A stretch of DNA of 64,000 nt from Streptomyces cyanogenus. GTDB taxonomy: Bacteria > Actinomycetota > Actinomycetes > Streptomycetales > Streptomycetaceae. Both the position numbers and the translations under genes were made by a program. The notes beneath the pieces are model-generated. The model worked only from the letters and a program-made list of their open reading frames with translations, searched no databases and was not told the origin of the DNA. The DNA lies in assembly GCF_017526105.1 (NCBI RefSeq), contig NZ_CP071839.1, positions 2,532,501 to 2,596,500 of the forward strand. Direction: 5' to 3'. Shown one piece after another: positions 1-9,299 of the stretch. Positions within the stretch are counted from its first letter, which is position 1, and every line of letters begins with the position of its first letter.

Positions 1-310
1 CCGGGCGCACGGTGTCGAACATCTCCTTGTGCGCCCGGCCCACCGCGTCCACGTCCCGCACATGGGTCAGGTACATCCGCGTACGGATCACGGACTCGAT
101 GCCGAGGCCGAACTCCGCGATCGCCTCGACGGCGCTGGTGAAGGCCACCTTGGCCTGCTCGTACGGGTCGCCCTCGCCGTACAGCACGGTGCCCTTGAAG
201 GACGTCGTGCCCGCCACCAGCACCCGGTCACCCGCCGCGACGGCGCGTGCGAATCCGAAACTCTCTTCCCAGGGACTTCCGCTCTGCACGCGCCGCACGG
301 CATCGCTCAT
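1..310 (-). CDS. RidA-family protein, 3' end outside window
   Basis: The N-terminal 103 residues of a RidA/YjgF/YER057c-type protein; the gene runs off the left edge. The start [11 protein letters not shown] and the segments [17 protein letters not shown] and [11 protein letters not shown] fit the chorismate-mutase-like fold of this family. Characterised members hydrolyse reactive enamine/imine intermediates released by PLP enzymes. The ATG overlaps the priA stop in an ATGA, so it is co-translated with the histidine operon, which itself contains a PLP enzyme (hisC). The C-terminal half, including the usual final substrate-binding residues, cannot be seen, so activity cannot be judged. Confidence 0.85.
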   Translation of the reverse strand, partial: MSDAVRRVQSGSPWEESFGFARAVAAGDRVLVAGTTSFKGTVLYGEGDPYEQAKVAFTSAVEAIAEFGLGIESVIRTRMYLTHVRDVDAVGRAHKEMFDTVRP

Positions 311-1032
311 GACGACACAGCCTCCAAGGCCTCTTCCAGGGTGAACGCCTTCGCGTACAGGGCCTTCCCGACGATGGCGCCCTCGACACCGAGCGGCACC
401 AACTCGGCGATGGCGCGCAGGTCGTCGAGCGACGACACGCCGCCCGACGCCACGACCGGGCGGTCCGTCGCCGCGCACACGTTCTTCAGCAGCTCCAGGT
501 TCGGGCCCTGGAGCGTGCCGTCCTTGGCGATGTCGGTGACGACGTAACGGGCGCAGCCCTCCTTGTCGAGGCGCTCCAGCGTCTCGTACAGGTCGCCGCC
601 GTCGCGGGTCCAGCCGCGGCCGCGCAGGGTGGTGCCGCGCACGTCCAGACCGACGGCGATCTTGTCGCCGTGCTCGGCGATGACCTTGGCGACCCACTCG
701 GGGGTCTCCAGGGCGGCCGTGCCGAGGTTCACCCGGGTGCAGCCCGTGGCGAGGGCGGCGGCGAGGGTGTCGTCGTCGCGGATGCCGCCGGACAGCTCCA
801 CCTTGATGTCCATCGCCCGGGCGACCTCGGCGATCAGCGCGCGGTTGTCGCCGGTGCCGAACGCGGCGTCCAGGTCGACCAGGTGCAGCCACTCGGCGCC
901 GGCGCGCTGCCAGGCGAGGGCGGCCTCCAGCGGGGAGCCGTAGGAGGTCTCGGTCCCGGACTCGCCGTGCACGAGGCGGACGGCCTGGCCGTCGCGGACG
1001 TCGACGGCGGGGAGGAGTTCGAGCTTGGCCAT
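307..1032 (-). CDS. priA: Bifunctional phosphoribosyl isomerase PriA (HisA/TrpF)
   Basis: A 241-residue (beta/alpha)8 isomerase. In actinobacteria PriA does both the HisA step (ProFAR to PRFAR, histidine) and the TrpF step (PRA to CdRP, tryptophan). The general acid/base aspartates fall at the expected places: Asp11 in AVDVRDG and Asp130 in GLDVRG. Phosphate-binding loops ELSGGIRD and VVASGGVSS are present. It lies four bases downstream of hisH and overlaps the RidA-type gene. No separate trpF is visible here, which fits the dual role, but the window alone cannot prove bifunctionality; it could in principle be a HisA-only subfamily enzyme. Confidence 0.95.
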   Translation of the reverse strand: MAKLELLPAVDVRDGQAVRLVHGESGTETSYGSPLEAALAWQRAGAEWLHLVDLDAAFGTGDNRALIAEVARAMDIKVELSGGIRDDDTLAAALATGCTRVNLGTAALETPEWVAKVIAEHGDKIAVGLDVRGTTLRGRGWTRDGGDLYETLERLDKEGCARYVVTDIAKDGTLQGPNLELLKNVCAATDRPVVASGGVSSLDDLRAIAELVPLGVEGAIVGKALYAKAFTLEEALEAVSS

Positions 1033-1035
1033 GGT

Positions 1036-1692
1036 CTACAGGGTTCCGATCCAGTTGGTGAGGAGCTGGGCACCGGCGTCGCCGGACTTCTCGGGGTGGA
1101 ACTGGGTGGCCCACAGGGCGCCGTTCTCCACGGCGGCCACGAACGGCTTGCCGTGCGTCGTCCAGGTGACCTTGGGGGCCTCGATCACCGGGTTGGTCGT
1201 CTCCAGGCGCCACTCGTGGACGGCGTAGGAGTGCACGAAGTAGAAGCGGGCGCCGGCGTCCAGGCCGGCGAACAGCTGCGAGCCGGCGGGGGCGTCGACG
1301 GTGTTCCAGCCCATGTGGGGCACGACGTCGGCCTGGAGCGGCTCGACGGTGCCGGGCCACTCGTCCAGGCCCTCGGCCTCCACGCCGTGCTCGATGCCGC
1401 GGGCGAAGAGGATCTGCATGCCGACGCAGATGCCCATCACCGGGCGCCCGCCGGACAGCCGGCGGTCCACGACCCAGTCGCCGCGGGCGGCGCGCAGGCC
1501 CTGCATGCAGGCGGCGAACGCGCCGACGCCCGGCACCAGCAGGCCGTCGGCGTTCATCGCCTTGTCGAAGTCGCGCGTTATCTCCACGTCGGCGCCCACG
1601 CGCGCGAGGGCCCGCTCGGCGGACCGGACGTTGCCGAAGCCGTAGTCGAAGACGACGACCTTCTTCTGGGTGGACGCGGTGCTCAATTCCAC
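1036..1692 (-). CDS. hisH: Imidazole glycerol phosphate synthase, glutaminase subunit HisH
   Basis: Class I glutamine amidotransferase that feeds ammonia to HisF, whose gene is not in the window. From the GTG at 1692 it is 218 residues. The catalytic Cys is about residue 89 (MGICVGMQ) and the His/Glu pair about 199/201 (QFHPEKS), a complete triad. The oxyanion region [10 protein letters not shown] is typical. The start is uncertain: GTG at 1692 has GGAGG almost touching it, whereas TTG at 1686 has the same GGAGG at 7 bases and forms a TTGA overlap with the stop of the upstream 54-residue gene. Either way the two are translationally coupled. Confidence 0.93.
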   Translation of the reverse strand: MELSTASTQKKVVVFDYGFGNVRSAERALARVGADVEITRDFDKAMNADGLLVPGVGAFAACMQGLRAARGDWVVDRRLSGGRPVMGICVGMQILFARGIEHGVEAEGLDEWPGTVEPLQADVVPHMGWNTVDAPAGSQLFAGLDAGARFYFVHSYAVHEWRLETTNPVIEAPKVTWTTHGKPFVAAVENGALWATQFHPEKSGDAGAQLLTNWIGTL

Positions 1693-1847
1693 ACCTCCAG
1701 CCGCATGACGCCCGCCACCAGGCACAGGCCCGCGCCGATCGAGAGCAGCACGATCAGGCTGGTGGGCATCTTCTGCTTGACGAAGGAGACGATGCCGCCG
1801 ACCAGGAAGAGGCCGACGACGATCAGGAGGGTCGACGAACCGGTCAT
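1683..1847 (-). CDS. 54-residue two-helix membrane protein inside the his operon
   Basis: A short ORF between hisB and hisH. It starts with ATG three bases after the hisB stop and ends in the TGA that overlaps the hisH start region. It encodes [20 protein letters not shown] followed by a basic turn (KQKMPTS) and a second hydrophobic stretch ending in MRLEVWN. Two membrane helices at about residues 6-22 and 31-49 are predicted by eye. No recognised domain. Its tight fit in the operon and good codon use suggest a real gene. Function unknown; a link to histidine synthesis is inferred only from position. Confidence 0.75.
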   Translation of the reverse strand: MTGSSTLLIVVGLFLVGGIVSFVKQKMPTSLIVLLSIGAGLCLVAGVMRLEVWN

Positions 1848-1850
1848 GGG

Positions 1851-2444
1851 TTACAGCGCGCCCTTCGTCGACGGGAGGATGCCGGCCGCGCGCGGGTCGC
1901 GCTCGGAGGCGTACCTGAGGGCCCGGGCCAGCGCCTTGAACTGGCACTCCACGATGTGGTGCGCGTTGCGGCCGTAGGGCACGTGCACGTGCAGCGCGAT
2001 CTGCGCCTGGGCGACGAAGGACTCCAGGATGTGCCGGGTCATCGTCGTGTCGTACTCGCCGATCATCGGCGCCATCTTCTCGGGCTCGGTGTGCACGAGG
2101 TAGGGGCGGCCGGACAGGTCGACGGTGACCTGGGCGAGGGACTCGTCCAGCGGGACCGTGCAGTTGCCGAAGCGGTAGATGCCCACCTTGTCGCCGAGCG
2201 CCTGCCTGAAGGCGGCGCCGAGCGCGAGGGCGGTGTCCTCGATGGTGTGGTGGGAGTCGATGTGCAGGTCGCCGTCGGTCTTCACGGTCAGGTCGAACAG
2301 ACCGTGCCGGCCGAGCTGGTCGAGCATGTGGTCGTAGAAGCCGACGCCGGTGGCGATGTCGGTCTTCCCGGTGCCGTCGAGGTCTATCTCGACCAGCACC
2401 GACGTCTCCTTGGTGGTGCGCTCCACGCGTCCTGTGCGGCTCAT
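1851..2444 (-). CDS. hisB: Imidazoleglycerol-phosphate dehydratase HisB
   Basis: A 197-residue monofunctional IGP dehydratase (IGP to imidazole acetol phosphate), with no phosphatase domain, as usual outside enterobacteria. The Mn-binding histidine clusters are present: [26 protein letters not shown] and [12 protein letters not shown]. The N-terminus [14 protein letters not shown] is the normal actinobacterial start. It lies four bases downstream of hisC and is followed by a small membrane-protein ORF rather than directly by hisH. Confidence 0.97.
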   Translation of the reverse strand: MSRTGRVERTTKETSVLVEIDLDGTGKTDIATGVGFYDHMLDQLGRHGLFDLTVKTDGDLHIDSHHTIEDTALALGAAFRQALGDKVGIYRFGNCTVPLDESLAQVTVDLSGRPYLVHTEPEKMAPMIGEYDTTMTRHILESFVAQAQIALHVHVPYGRNAHHIVECQFKALARALRYASERDPRAAGILPSTKGAL

Positions 2445-2447
2445 GCG

Positions 2448-3554
2448 TTACAGCTCCTTCTTCAACTCACGGACCGCGTCGAGGAACGCGTCGTTCTCCT
2501 CCGGGGTGCCGGCGGTCACCCGCAGCCATCCCGGTACGCCGTTGTCCCGGACCAGCACGCCCCGGTCGAGGATCTTCTGCCAGGCCTCGTGGGCGTTCTC
2601 GAACCGGCCGAACTGCACGAAGTTCGCATCGGACTCCGTGACCTCGTAGCCCGTCGCGCGCAGTTCGGCGACCAGCCGGTCCCGCTCGGCCTTCAGCTGC
2701 TGCACGTACCCCAGCAGCGTGTCGGTGTGCTCCAGGGCGGCCAGGGCGGTCGCCTGGGTGATCGCCGACAGGTGGTACGGCAGCCGGACCAGCTGGACGG
2801 CGTCCACGACGGCCGGGTCCGCGGCCAGGTAGCCGAGGCGCAGGCCGGCGGCGCCGAACGCCTTGGACATCGTCCGGGAGATCACCAGGTGCGGGCGGCC
2901 CTGGAGCAGGGGCAGCAGCGAGTCGCCGTGGCTGAACTCGATGTACGCCTCGTCCACGACGACCATGGACGGCTTGGCCGCCTGCGCCGCCTCGTACAGC
3001 GCGAGGACCGTCTCCGGCGGCACCGCGTTGCCCGTGGGGTTGTTGGGGGTGGTGATGAAGACGACGTCCGGCTTGTGCTCGGCGATGGCCCGCCGGGCCG
3101 CGTCGGGGTCGATCGCGAAGTTCTCGTTGCGGGGACCCGGGATCCAGCCGGTGCCGGTCCCGCGCGCGATGAGCGCGTGCATCGAGTACGACGGCTCGAA
3201 GCCGATCGCCGTGCGGCCCGGTCCGCCGAAGGTCTGCAGCAGCTGCTGGATGACCTCGTTGGAGCCGTTGGCGGCCCACACGTTCTCGAAGCCGAGCGGG
3301 TGGCCGCCGGTCTCGGTCAGGTACTTGGCCAGCTCGGTCCGCAGCTGGACCGCGTCCCGGTCCGGGTAGCGGTTCAGGCTCCGGGCGGCCTCCCGGACCC
3401 GCTCCGTGATCCGCTCGACCAGCGGCTCGGGCAGCGGGTAGGGGTTCTCGTTGGTGTTCAGCCGTACGGGGACGTCCAGCTGGGGCGCGCCGTAGGGGGA
3501 CTTGCCACGCAGCTCGTCCCGTACGGGGAGATCGTCGATCCGCACGTCGCTCAC
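2448..3554 (-). CDS. hisC: Histidinol-phosphate aminotransferase HisC
   Basis: A 368-residue fold-type I PLP aminotransferase converting imidazole acetol phosphate and glutamate to histidinol phosphate. Visible features: the N-terminal [13 protein letters not shown] segment, the PLP-contact region [20 protein letters not shown], the aspartate in [10 protein letters not shown], and the Schiff-base lysine in [17 protein letters not shown]. The GTG start at 3554 overlaps the hisD stop (GTGA). The reading frame stays open well upstream, but the GTGA junction and the family N-terminus fix the start. Confidence 0.97.
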   Translation of the reverse strand: MSDVRIDDLPVRDELRGKSPYGAPQLDVPVRLNTNENPYPLPEPLVERITERVREAARSLNRYPDRDAVQLRTELAKYLTETGGHPLGFENVWAANGSNEVIQQLLQTFGGPGRTAIGFEPSYSMHALIARGTGTGWIPGPRNENFAIDPDAARRAIAEHKPDVVFITTPNNPTGNAVPPETVLALYEAAQAAKPSMVVVDEAYIEFSHGDSLLPLLQGRPHLVISRTMSKAFGAAGLRLGYLAADPAVVDAVQLVRLPYHLSAITQATALAALEHTDTLLGYVQQLKAERDRLVAELRATGYEVTESDANFVQFGRFENAHEAWQKILDRGVLVRDNGVPGWLRVTAGTPEENDAFLDAVRELKKEL

Positions 3555-4876
3555 TTGCTCTCGGGTACCTTCCAGCCGAACCTCGCCTTGATCGCCGCGC
3601 CGTGCGCGGGCAGGTCCTCCGCCTCCGCGAGCGTCACCACGTGGTGGGCGACCTCGGCGAGCGCGTCCCGGGTGTAGTCCACGATGTGGATGCCGCGCAG
3701 GAAGGACTGCACGGAAAGGCCCGAGGAGTGGCAGGCGCAGCCGCCGGTGGGCAGGACGTGGTTGGAGCCCGCCGCGTAGTCGCCGAGCGAGACGGGCGCC
3801 CAGGGGCCGATGAAGATCGCGCCGGCGTTCTTCACCCGGTCGGCCACGGCGGCCGCGTCGGCGGTCTGGATCTCCAGGTGCTCGGCGCCGTACGCGTCGA
3901 CCACCCGCAGGCCCTCCTCGATGCCGTCCACGAGGACGATCGCGGACTGCTTGCCCTGGAGCGCCGGCACGATCCGGTCGTCGACGTGCCGGGTGGCCGC
4001 GACCTGCGGCTCCAGCTCCTTCTCCACCGCGTCCGCCAGCTCGACGGAGTCGGTGACCAGGACGGCCGCCGCGAGCGGGTCGTGCTCGGCCTGGCTGATC
4101 AGGTCCGAGGCGACGTGCACCGGGTCGGCGCCGGCGTCGGCGAGGACGGCGATCTCGGTGGGGCCGGCCTCGGCGTCGATGCCGATCTTGCCGGTGAAGT
4201 AGCGCTTGGCTGCGGCGACCCAGATGTTGCCGGGGCCGGTGACCATGTTGGCGGGCGGGCAGGACTCGGTGCCGTAGGCGAACATCGCCACGGCGGTGGC
4301 GCCGCCCGCGGCGTACACCTCGTCCACGCCGAGCAGGGCGCAGGCGGCCAGGATCGTCGGGTGCGGCAGGCCGCCGAAGGCGGCCTGGGCCGGGGAGGCG
4401 AGCGCGATGGACCCGACACCGGCCTCCTGGGCCGGGACGACGTTCATGACGACGGAGGACGGGTAGACCGAGCGGCCGCCCGGCGCGTACAGACCGACGC
4501 GCTCGACCGGCACCCACTTCTCGGTCACCGAGCCGCCGGGGACCACCTGGGTGGTGTGCGTCGTACGGCGCTGCTCGCGGTGGACCAGCCGGGCACGGCG
4601 GATGGACTCCTCCAGGGCCGCGCGCACCGCCGGGTCCAGGTTCGAGAGCGCGTCGGTGAGCGCCTGGACCGGCACACGGACGGTTTCCAGCCGTACTCCG
4701 TCGAATTTCTCGGCGAAGTCGATCAGCGCCGCGTCGCCACGATGATGCACGGCCTCGCAGATCGGACGCACCTTCTCCAGGGCGGCCTGAACGTCGAAGT
4801 CGGCTCGGGGCAGCAGGTCGCGCAGGGCGGGGCCCTCGGGAAGGGCGTCGCCGCGCAGATCGATTCGGGAAATCAC
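3551..4876 (-). CDS. hisD: Histidinol dehydrogenase HisD
   Basis: A 441-residue Zn- and NAD-dependent enzyme that oxidises L-histidinol to L-histidine in two steps. It is the first gene of the his operon as seen here. Family landmarks include [54 protein letters not shown] and the C-terminal [15 protein letters not shown] region containing the catalytic/Zn-site histidines. The GTG start gives [10 protein letters not shown], the usual N-terminus. About 200 bases upstream are free of genes and carry an operator-like inverted repeat (see 4918-4959). Confidence 0.97.
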   Translation of the reverse strand: MISRIDLRGDALPEGPALRDLLPRADFDVQAALEKVRPICEAVHHRGDAALIDFAEKFDGVRLETVRVPVQALTDALSNLDPAVRAALEESIRRARLVHREQRRTTHTTQVVPGGSVTEKWVPVERVGLYAPGGRSVYPSSVVMNVVPAQEAGVGSIALASPAQAAFGGLPHPTILAACALLGVDEVYAAGGATAVAMFAYGTESCPPANMVTGPGNIWVAAAKRYFTGKIGIDAEAGPTEIAVLADAGADPVHVASDLISQAEHDPLAAAVLVTDSVELADAVEKELEPQVAATRHVDDRIVPALQGKQSAIVLVDGIEEGLRVVDAYGAEHLEIQTADAAAVADRVKNAGAIFIGPWAPVSLGDYAAGSNHVLPTGGCACHSSGLSVQSFLRGIHIVDYTRDALAEVAHHVVTLAEAEDLPAHGAAIKARFGWKVPESK

Positions 4877-4917
4877 AGTCCCAATTCTCTCAGACCGCCG
4901 TCGGGAGCCGTCCGCGC

Positions 4918-4959
4918 GTATCAATGGCTGATACAGAAGGTGGGCCAATGGCTGGTACA
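4918..4959. promoter_or_regulatory. Inverted repeat plus degenerate direct copy upstream of hisD
   Basis: GTATCA (4918-4923) and TGATAC (4929-4934) are perfect 6-base arms around the 5-base spacer ATGGC. A related copy follows 24 bases on: CAATGGCTGATACA at 4922 versus CAATGGCTGGTACA at 4946, 13 of 14 identical. The elements lie 42-83 bases upstream of the hisD start and about 117-158 upstream of the divergent gene at 5076, so a regulator bound here could act on either. The regulator is unknown. Confidence 0.5.
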
Positions 4960-5075
4960 TAGGCTGGCCGGAACCCGGAAGATCACCTTCACGTGTGGTG
5001 TTCGGGAGGTGACCCAGCGGGCATGAACGGCTGTACGAAAACCACTGAAAACCACTGAAGAGGGAGAGGAGAGCG

Positions 5076-6653
5076 GTGACCGAGGGGGCCGGCATCCGCA
5101 CGGGGGACCCGCCGGACGACCTGACCGCGACCGAGGCGGGCATGTGGCAGGCCTTCCGCAACGGCAGCGTGTACGACCTGAGCAGCGGCGACGCCACGGT
5201 GGACGATCCGCACGGCGGGCACCCCTGGGGTCCCGAGCGGACCGTGCGCGCCCGCGTCGTGTGCTGGCTGCTGCTGGACGGGCCGCCGGCGCTCGCGGGC
5301 CGGGTGTCCTCGCTGAAGCTCGTCGGCGTGCGGGTCACCGGCACGCTGGACCTGGCGGGCGGCCAGATCACGCCGTACGTGGAGCTGACCGGCTGCCGCT
5401 TCGACGAGGAGGTCCGGCTGCCGGAGGCCCGGTTCTCGACCGTGCGCCTGGCGGACTGCTCGGTGCCGCGCCTGGAGGCGGCCCGCGTGCACACCGAGGG
5501 CGATCTGCACCTGCCGCGCTGCCGGTTCCGCAGCGGGGTCCGGCTGACGGACGCGCACATCGGTACCGATCTGCTGCTCAACCAGGCGATCGTGCACCGC
5601 GACCGCAGCGGCCGGGCGATCGCGGCGGACGGGATGACCGTGGGCCAGGACCTGCAGGCGGAGATGCTGGAGGCACACGGCGAGTTCAGCCTGCGCGGCG
5701 CGCAGATCGGCGTCTCGCTCAGCCTGCGCGGCGCGAAGCTCGCCAACCCCTACGCCCGCTTCGCCCTGAACGCCCCCCAGCTGACGGTGGAGCGCACCCT
5801 GTACCTGACCCCGGCGGGGGTGGGCAGCCCGCTGCTGAGCGGCACCACGCCCGCGCGCGGGACGCGCATCCAGCGGTTCGAGTGCCGGGGCGGGGTGCGC
5901 CTGGACGACGGGCGGTTCGGGGACGCGGTCGACCTGGAGCGGGCCCTGTTCGCCTTCACCGACGACCAGGAGCTGTCCATGCGCCGGGTGCAGACGCCGG
6001 AGCTGCGCTTCCTCGGGGACAAGCCGCAGCGCGGCAAGGTGGTGCTGTCCGGCGCGCGGATCGTGAACCTGGTGGACCGCGCGAGCAGCTGGCCGGAGGC
6101 GGGCAACCTGCACATGGGCGGGTTCACCTACGAGAACCTGGTGCCCCAGGGCCCTTTCCCGCTGACCCAGCGCCTGGACTGGGTGGCGGCGGCCACCGCC
6201 GAGTACGCGCCGGAGCCGTACGAGCGGCTGGCCGCGGTGCTGCGCGCCGCCGGCGAGGACGAGGACGCGCGGGAGGTGCTGCTCGCCAAGCAGCGCAGGC
6301 GGCGCGAGACGCTGCCGCCGGCCGCCAAGGTCTGGGGGTTCGTGCAGGACTGGGTGGTGGCCTACGGCTACCGGCCGGGCCGGGCCGCGGTGTGGATGGC
6401 GGTGCTGTGGGCGGCGGGCACGCTCGCGTTCGCGCACGCCGACCATCCGCCGATGAACTCGGGCGGCCATCCGGCGTGGAGCCCGGCGCTGTTCACGCTG
6501 GACCTGCTGCTGCCGGTGATCGACCTGGGCCAGGCCGGCCAGTGGCAGCTGCGCGGCGGCTGGCAGTGGCTGGCGACGGTGATGATCCTGCTCGGGTGGA
6601 TCCTGGCGACGACGGTGGCGGCGGGCGCGACCCGGCTGCTGCGCCGGAGCTGA
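5076..6653 (+). CDS. Beta-helix-type repeat protein with C-terminal membrane helices
   Basis: A 525-residue protein starting at a GTG preceded by a purine-rich GAGGAGAG tract. Residues about 80-360 contain repeated short strands such as [35 protein letters not shown] and [18 protein letters not shown], which look like pentapeptide-repeat or bactofilin-like beta-helix turns. Two or three hydrophobic segments lie near the C-terminus (around [15 protein letters not shown] and [17 protein letters not shown]). Homologues in Streptomyces are often labelled 'membrane-associated oxidoreductase', but I see no cofactor motif that supports this. Function unknown; probably a membrane-anchored scaffold. 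Confidence 0.85.
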   Translation: MTEGAGIRTGDPPDDLTATEAGMWQAFRNGSVYDLSSGDATVDDPHGGHPWGPERTVRARVVCWLLLDGPPALAGRVSSLKLVGVRVTGTLDLAGGQITPYVELTGCRFDEEVRLPEARFSTVRLADCSVPRLEAARVHTEGDLHLPRCRFRSGVRLTDAHIGTDLLLNQAIVHRDRSGRAIAADGMTVGQDLQAEMLEAHGEFSLRGAQIGVSLSLRGAKLANPYARFALNAPQLTVERTLYLTPAGVGSPLLSGTTPARGTRIQRFECRGGVRLDDGRFGDAVDLERALFAFTDDQELSMRRVQTPELRFLGDKPQRGKVVLSGARIVNLVDRASSWPEAGNLHMGGFTYENLVPQGPFPLTQRLDWVAAATAEYAPEPYERLAAVLRAAGEDEDAREVLLAKQRRRRETLPPAAKVWGFVQDWVVAYGYRPGRAAVWMAVLWAAGTLAFAHADHPPMNSGGHPAWSPALFTLDLLLPVIDLGQAGQWQLRGGWQWLATVMILLGWILATTVAAGATRLLRRS

Positions 6654-6863
6654 GGGCACACAAGCAACAGAAGGCACAGAAGGCACACGGGGCACTCTGG
6701 GCACACTGGACACCCTGTCCCCACGAGGTGCAGGCCGTCGTCACGAGGTGGCCGGGCCTCCACACTTTGAACATGCACCCTTGACCGGCCCTTGACCTTA
6801 CGGCGTACAACTTTCCGCGACTTGACCGGAGCCTCTGGCGCCGCCCGGACCTGCGGACTTTCA

Positions 6864-7916
6864 ATGGTCGACACCATGGCTCTGTTGCCCTCGTTCATCC
6901 GCCCCACCCGGATGACCAAACGCTCCGCGCGCCCGGCCGCCCGACCGCCGGCCCGGGACGAGGCCGTGCTCGACGCGCCCGACGAGCGCCTCTCGCCCGC
7001 GCTGGTCGAAGCCGGCCGGGGCGAGTACGCCGCCGCGGCCGGCCTGCTCGCCGCCACCCGCGCCGCGACCGAGTGGGAGAACCGGGACCGGTACGTGCGG
7101 CGCCTGGCCGGCTTCGCCCGTTCGCGCCCCGAGTGGTACGAGCAGTGGCGCGCCGCCGCCCCGGACGACCCCGGCGTGCTGCTGGTCGGGTCCCAGCTGG
7201 CGGTGGACCGCGTCTGGCCCTCGCCGGCCCGGGCCGAGCTGCTGCGCGAGACGAGCCCGCTGATCACCGCCGCCGCCCGCGCCGACGACCGCGACCCGGT
7301 GCCCTGGCGCATCGCGCTCGACCACGCGCGCGGCTCGCACGCCGGGCACCGCTACTTCGAGGAGCTGTGGGAGGCCGCCGTCCGGCGTGCCCCGCACCAC
7401 TACGGCTGCCATGTGGCGGCCCTGCGCTACCTCGGCACGTTCTGGCACGGCTCCCACCGCGAGTGCTTCGACTTCGCCGACCGGGCCGCGCAGGACGCCC
7501 CGGCCGGCTCGCTCGTCCAGGCCCTGCCCGCCCGGGCCGCCTTCGGCTACCTCACCGACGGCTGCGGTCCCGAGGTGCCCAGGGCCCGGCTGGACGCGGC
7601 GGCCGACCGCGCGATCGCGCTCTCCGCCCGCTTCCCGGCGGCCGACCCCTGGCCCGCCGAGGTCCGCAACAAACTGCTGTACGTCCTGCTGCGGCTGGAC
7701 CGCTGGGAGGACGCCCGCGCCCAGCTGCGCCTGATCGGCCCGTACGCCACCTCCTTCCCCTGGGACCGCTTCTCCGACGACCCGCTCGGCCACTTCCTGC
7801 ACCTGCGCGAGCACCTGGAGACCGGGGGCCCGCGAGCCGGCACGGCCGGGCTGCTGACGGGGCCCCCGGGGCCCCCGGACGGCCAGGGCGGACACGCCTG
7901 CGCCGCGGACCACTAG
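6864..7916 (+). CDS. Conserved hypothetical TPR-like helical protein
   Basis: A 350-residue soluble protein from ATG 6864; ATG 6876 (MALLPSF) is an equally plausible start. The sequence is largely alpha-helical, with TPR-like repeats such as LVEAGRGEYAAAAGLLAATR and LLYVLLRLDRWEDARAQLR, and the motif HYGCHVAALRYLGTFWHGSHRECFDFA. The C-terminal 30 residues are Gly/Pro-rich and probably disordered. The upstream 210 bases hold three TTGACC hexamers (6781, 6792, 6822) and a TACAAC box at 6806 that could form a promoter. No enzyme motif recognised; function unknown. Confidence 0.8.
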   Translation: MVDTMALLPSFIRPTRMTKRSARPAARPPARDEAVLDAPDERLSPALVEAGRGEYAAAAGLLAATRAATEWENRDRYVRRLAGFARSRPEWYEQWRAAAPDDPGVLLVGSQLAVDRVWPSPARAELLRETSPLITAAARADDRDPVPWRIALDHARGSHAGHRYFEELWEAAVRRAPHHYGCHVAALRYLGTFWHGSHRECFDFADRAAQDAPAGSLVQALPARAAFGYLTDGCGPEVPRARLDAAADRAIALSARFPAADPWPAEVRNKLLYVLLRLDRWEDARAQLRLIGPYATSFPWDRFSDDPLGHFLHLREHLETGGPRAGTAGLLTGPPGPPDGQGGHACAADH

Positions 7917-7927
7917 GCTGGGGCGCC

Positions 7928-8668
7928 GTGACCACCGTCCGTCTCCCGCTCTTTCCGCTGAACTCGGTGCTGTTCCCGGGGCTCGTGCTGCCGCTGACCG
8001 TCTTCGAGGAGCGTTATCGCGCCATGATGCGCGAGCTGCTGAAGACCCCCGAGGACGAACCGCGCCGGTTCGCCGTCGTCGCCATCCGCGACGGCCACGA
8101 GGTCGCGCCGAGCGACCCGGGCATGCCGGATCCCACGGCCGAGCCCGAACGGGGCGCGGCCGCCGGCTTCGGCCCCGACCCGCTGAAGGCCTTCCACGGC
8201 GTGGGCTGTGTCGCGGACGCGGCGACCGTCCGGGAGCGGTCCGACGGCACGTTCGAGGTGCTGGCGACGGGCACGACCCGCGTCCGCCTGCTGTCCGTGG
8301 ACGCGTCCGGGCCGTTCCTGACCGCGGAGCTGGAGGAGCTGCCGGAGGAGCCCGGGGACGAGGCCGACGCGCTGGCCGAGGGCGTCCTGCGCTCCTTCCG
8401 CCAGTACCAGAAGCGCCTGGCGGGCGCCCGCGAGCGCTCGCTGTCCACCGGCGCCGACCTGCCGGACGACCCGAGCGTGGTGTCGTACCTGGTGGCCGCG
8501 GCGATGGTGCACGACACGCCGACCAAGCAGCGGCTGCTCCAGGCCCCGGACACCGCGTCCCGGCTGCGGGACGAGCTGAAACTCCTTCGCGCGGAGACGG
8601 CCATCATCCGTAGCCTGCCGTCGTTGCCCGCGTTCGAGCTGACGCGGGCGCCGACCAGTCTGAACTGA
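7928..8668 (+). CDS. LON peptidase substrate-binding-domain protein
   Basis: 246 residues from GTG 7928. The start VTTVRLPLFPLNSVLFPG, followed by LPLTVFEERYRAMM, is the classic N-terminal (LAN/PUA-like) domain of Lon protease. The AAA+ and Ser/Lys protease parts are absent, so this is a stand-alone member. Also typical are the GCVADA, VLATGTTRVRLL and PDDPSVVSYLVAAAM segments and the C-terminal helix LLQAPDTASRLRDELKLLR. Stand-alone members have no firmly known role; substrate recognition or protein quality control is inference. Eleven bases separate it from the preceding gene, so co-transcription is likely. Confidence 0.9.
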   Translation: MTTVRLPLFPLNSVLFPGLVLPLTVFEERYRAMMRELLKTPEDEPRRFAVVAIRDGHEVAPSDPGMPDPTAEPERGAAAGFGPDPLKAFHGVGCVADAATVRERSDGTFEVLATGTTRVRLLSVDASGPFLTAELEELPEEPGDEADALAEGVLRSFRQYQKRLAGARERSLSTGADLPDDPSVVSYLVAAAMVHDTPTKQRLLQAPDTASRLRDELKLLRAETAIIRSLPSLPAFELTRAPTSLN

Positions 8669-8686
8669 GGGAAGCACGACACCCTG

Positions 8687-9235
8687 ATGGCGAAGAAGCC
8701 GAAGAAGAAGCAGCACGAAGCGGCGCGCGAAGCGCATGCGAACAAGGGTGGTGGCGGACGACGGGTGGGGACGCCCGCGACGGTCGCCCTGACGGCGGCG
8801 GGCGTGGACTTCACGGTCCACGCCTACGACCACGACCCGTCCCACCCCTCCTACGGCGAGGAGGCCGCGGAGGCGATGGGCGTCTCGCCCGACCGCGTCT
8901 TCAAGACCCTGGTGGCCGACGTGGACGGCACCCTCGTGGTCGGCGTGGTCCCGGTGGCCGGTTCCCTGGACCTGAAGGCCCTGGCCGCGGCGGTGGGCGG
9001 CAAGCGGGCGACCATGGCCGACCCGACCCTCGCCGAGCGCACCACGGGCTACGTCCGCGGCGGCATCTCCCCCCTCGGCCAGCGCAGGAAGCTCCGCACG
9101 GTCCTGGACGACTCCGCCGGGGCCCACCCGACGATCTGCGTCTCGGCGGGCCGTCGGGGCCTGGAGGTGGAACTGAGCCCGGGCGACCTGGCGAAACTGA
9201 CGGACGCGGTGGTGGCACCGATCGGCCGGGGCTGA
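8687..9235 (+). CDS. ybaK: Cys-tRNA(Pro) deacylase, YbaK family
   Basis: 182 residues. After a basic tail (AKKPKKKQHEAAREAHANKGG) comes the YbaK/aminoacyl-tRNA editing domain: GTPATVALTAAGVDFTVH, YGEEAAEAMGVSPDRVFKTLV, and the substrate-pocket motifs KRATMADP and RGGISPLGQRRKL. YbaK removes mischarged cysteine from tRNA(Pro) in trans. The lysine in VFKTL and the GGISPLG loop are intact. It starts 18 bases after the Lon-domain gene and is convergent with the DUF2567 gene, with a duplicated hairpin between them. Confidence 0.93.
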   Translation: MAKKPKKKQHEAAREAHANKGGGGRRVGTPATVALTAAGVDFTVHAYDHDPSHPSYGEEAAEAMGVSPDRVFKTLVADVDGTLVVGVVPVAGSLDLKALAAAVGGKRATMADPTLAERTTGYVRGGISPLGQRRKLRTVLDDSAGAHPTICVSAGRRGLEVELSPGDLAKLTDAVVAPIGRG

Positions 9236-9299
9236 CGCAGGCGCCTTCCGCCTCACCGCTCAGCAAGGCTGACGCAGGCGTCTTCCGCCTCGCCTGTCA
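9230..9299. repeat. 37-base tandem duplication carrying hairpin arms between convergent genes
   Basis: The 26-base segment beginning GGCTGACGCAGGCG at 9230 is repeated at 9267 with two mismatches, and the downstream part (ending in TCAG) is also related, so the period is 37 bases. In the second copy CTGAC..AGGCG can pair with CGCCT..GTCAG. The first copy contains the ybaK stop codon and the second ends in the stop codon of the opposite-strand gene. It probably acts as a bidirectional terminator in duplicate. Confidence 0.6.

Noticed and set aside
6664..6720. GGCACA-rich repeats after the beta-helix gene as a CRISPR-like or mobile element
   Set aside because: Short, irregular microsatellite-like units without spacers or terminal repeats.
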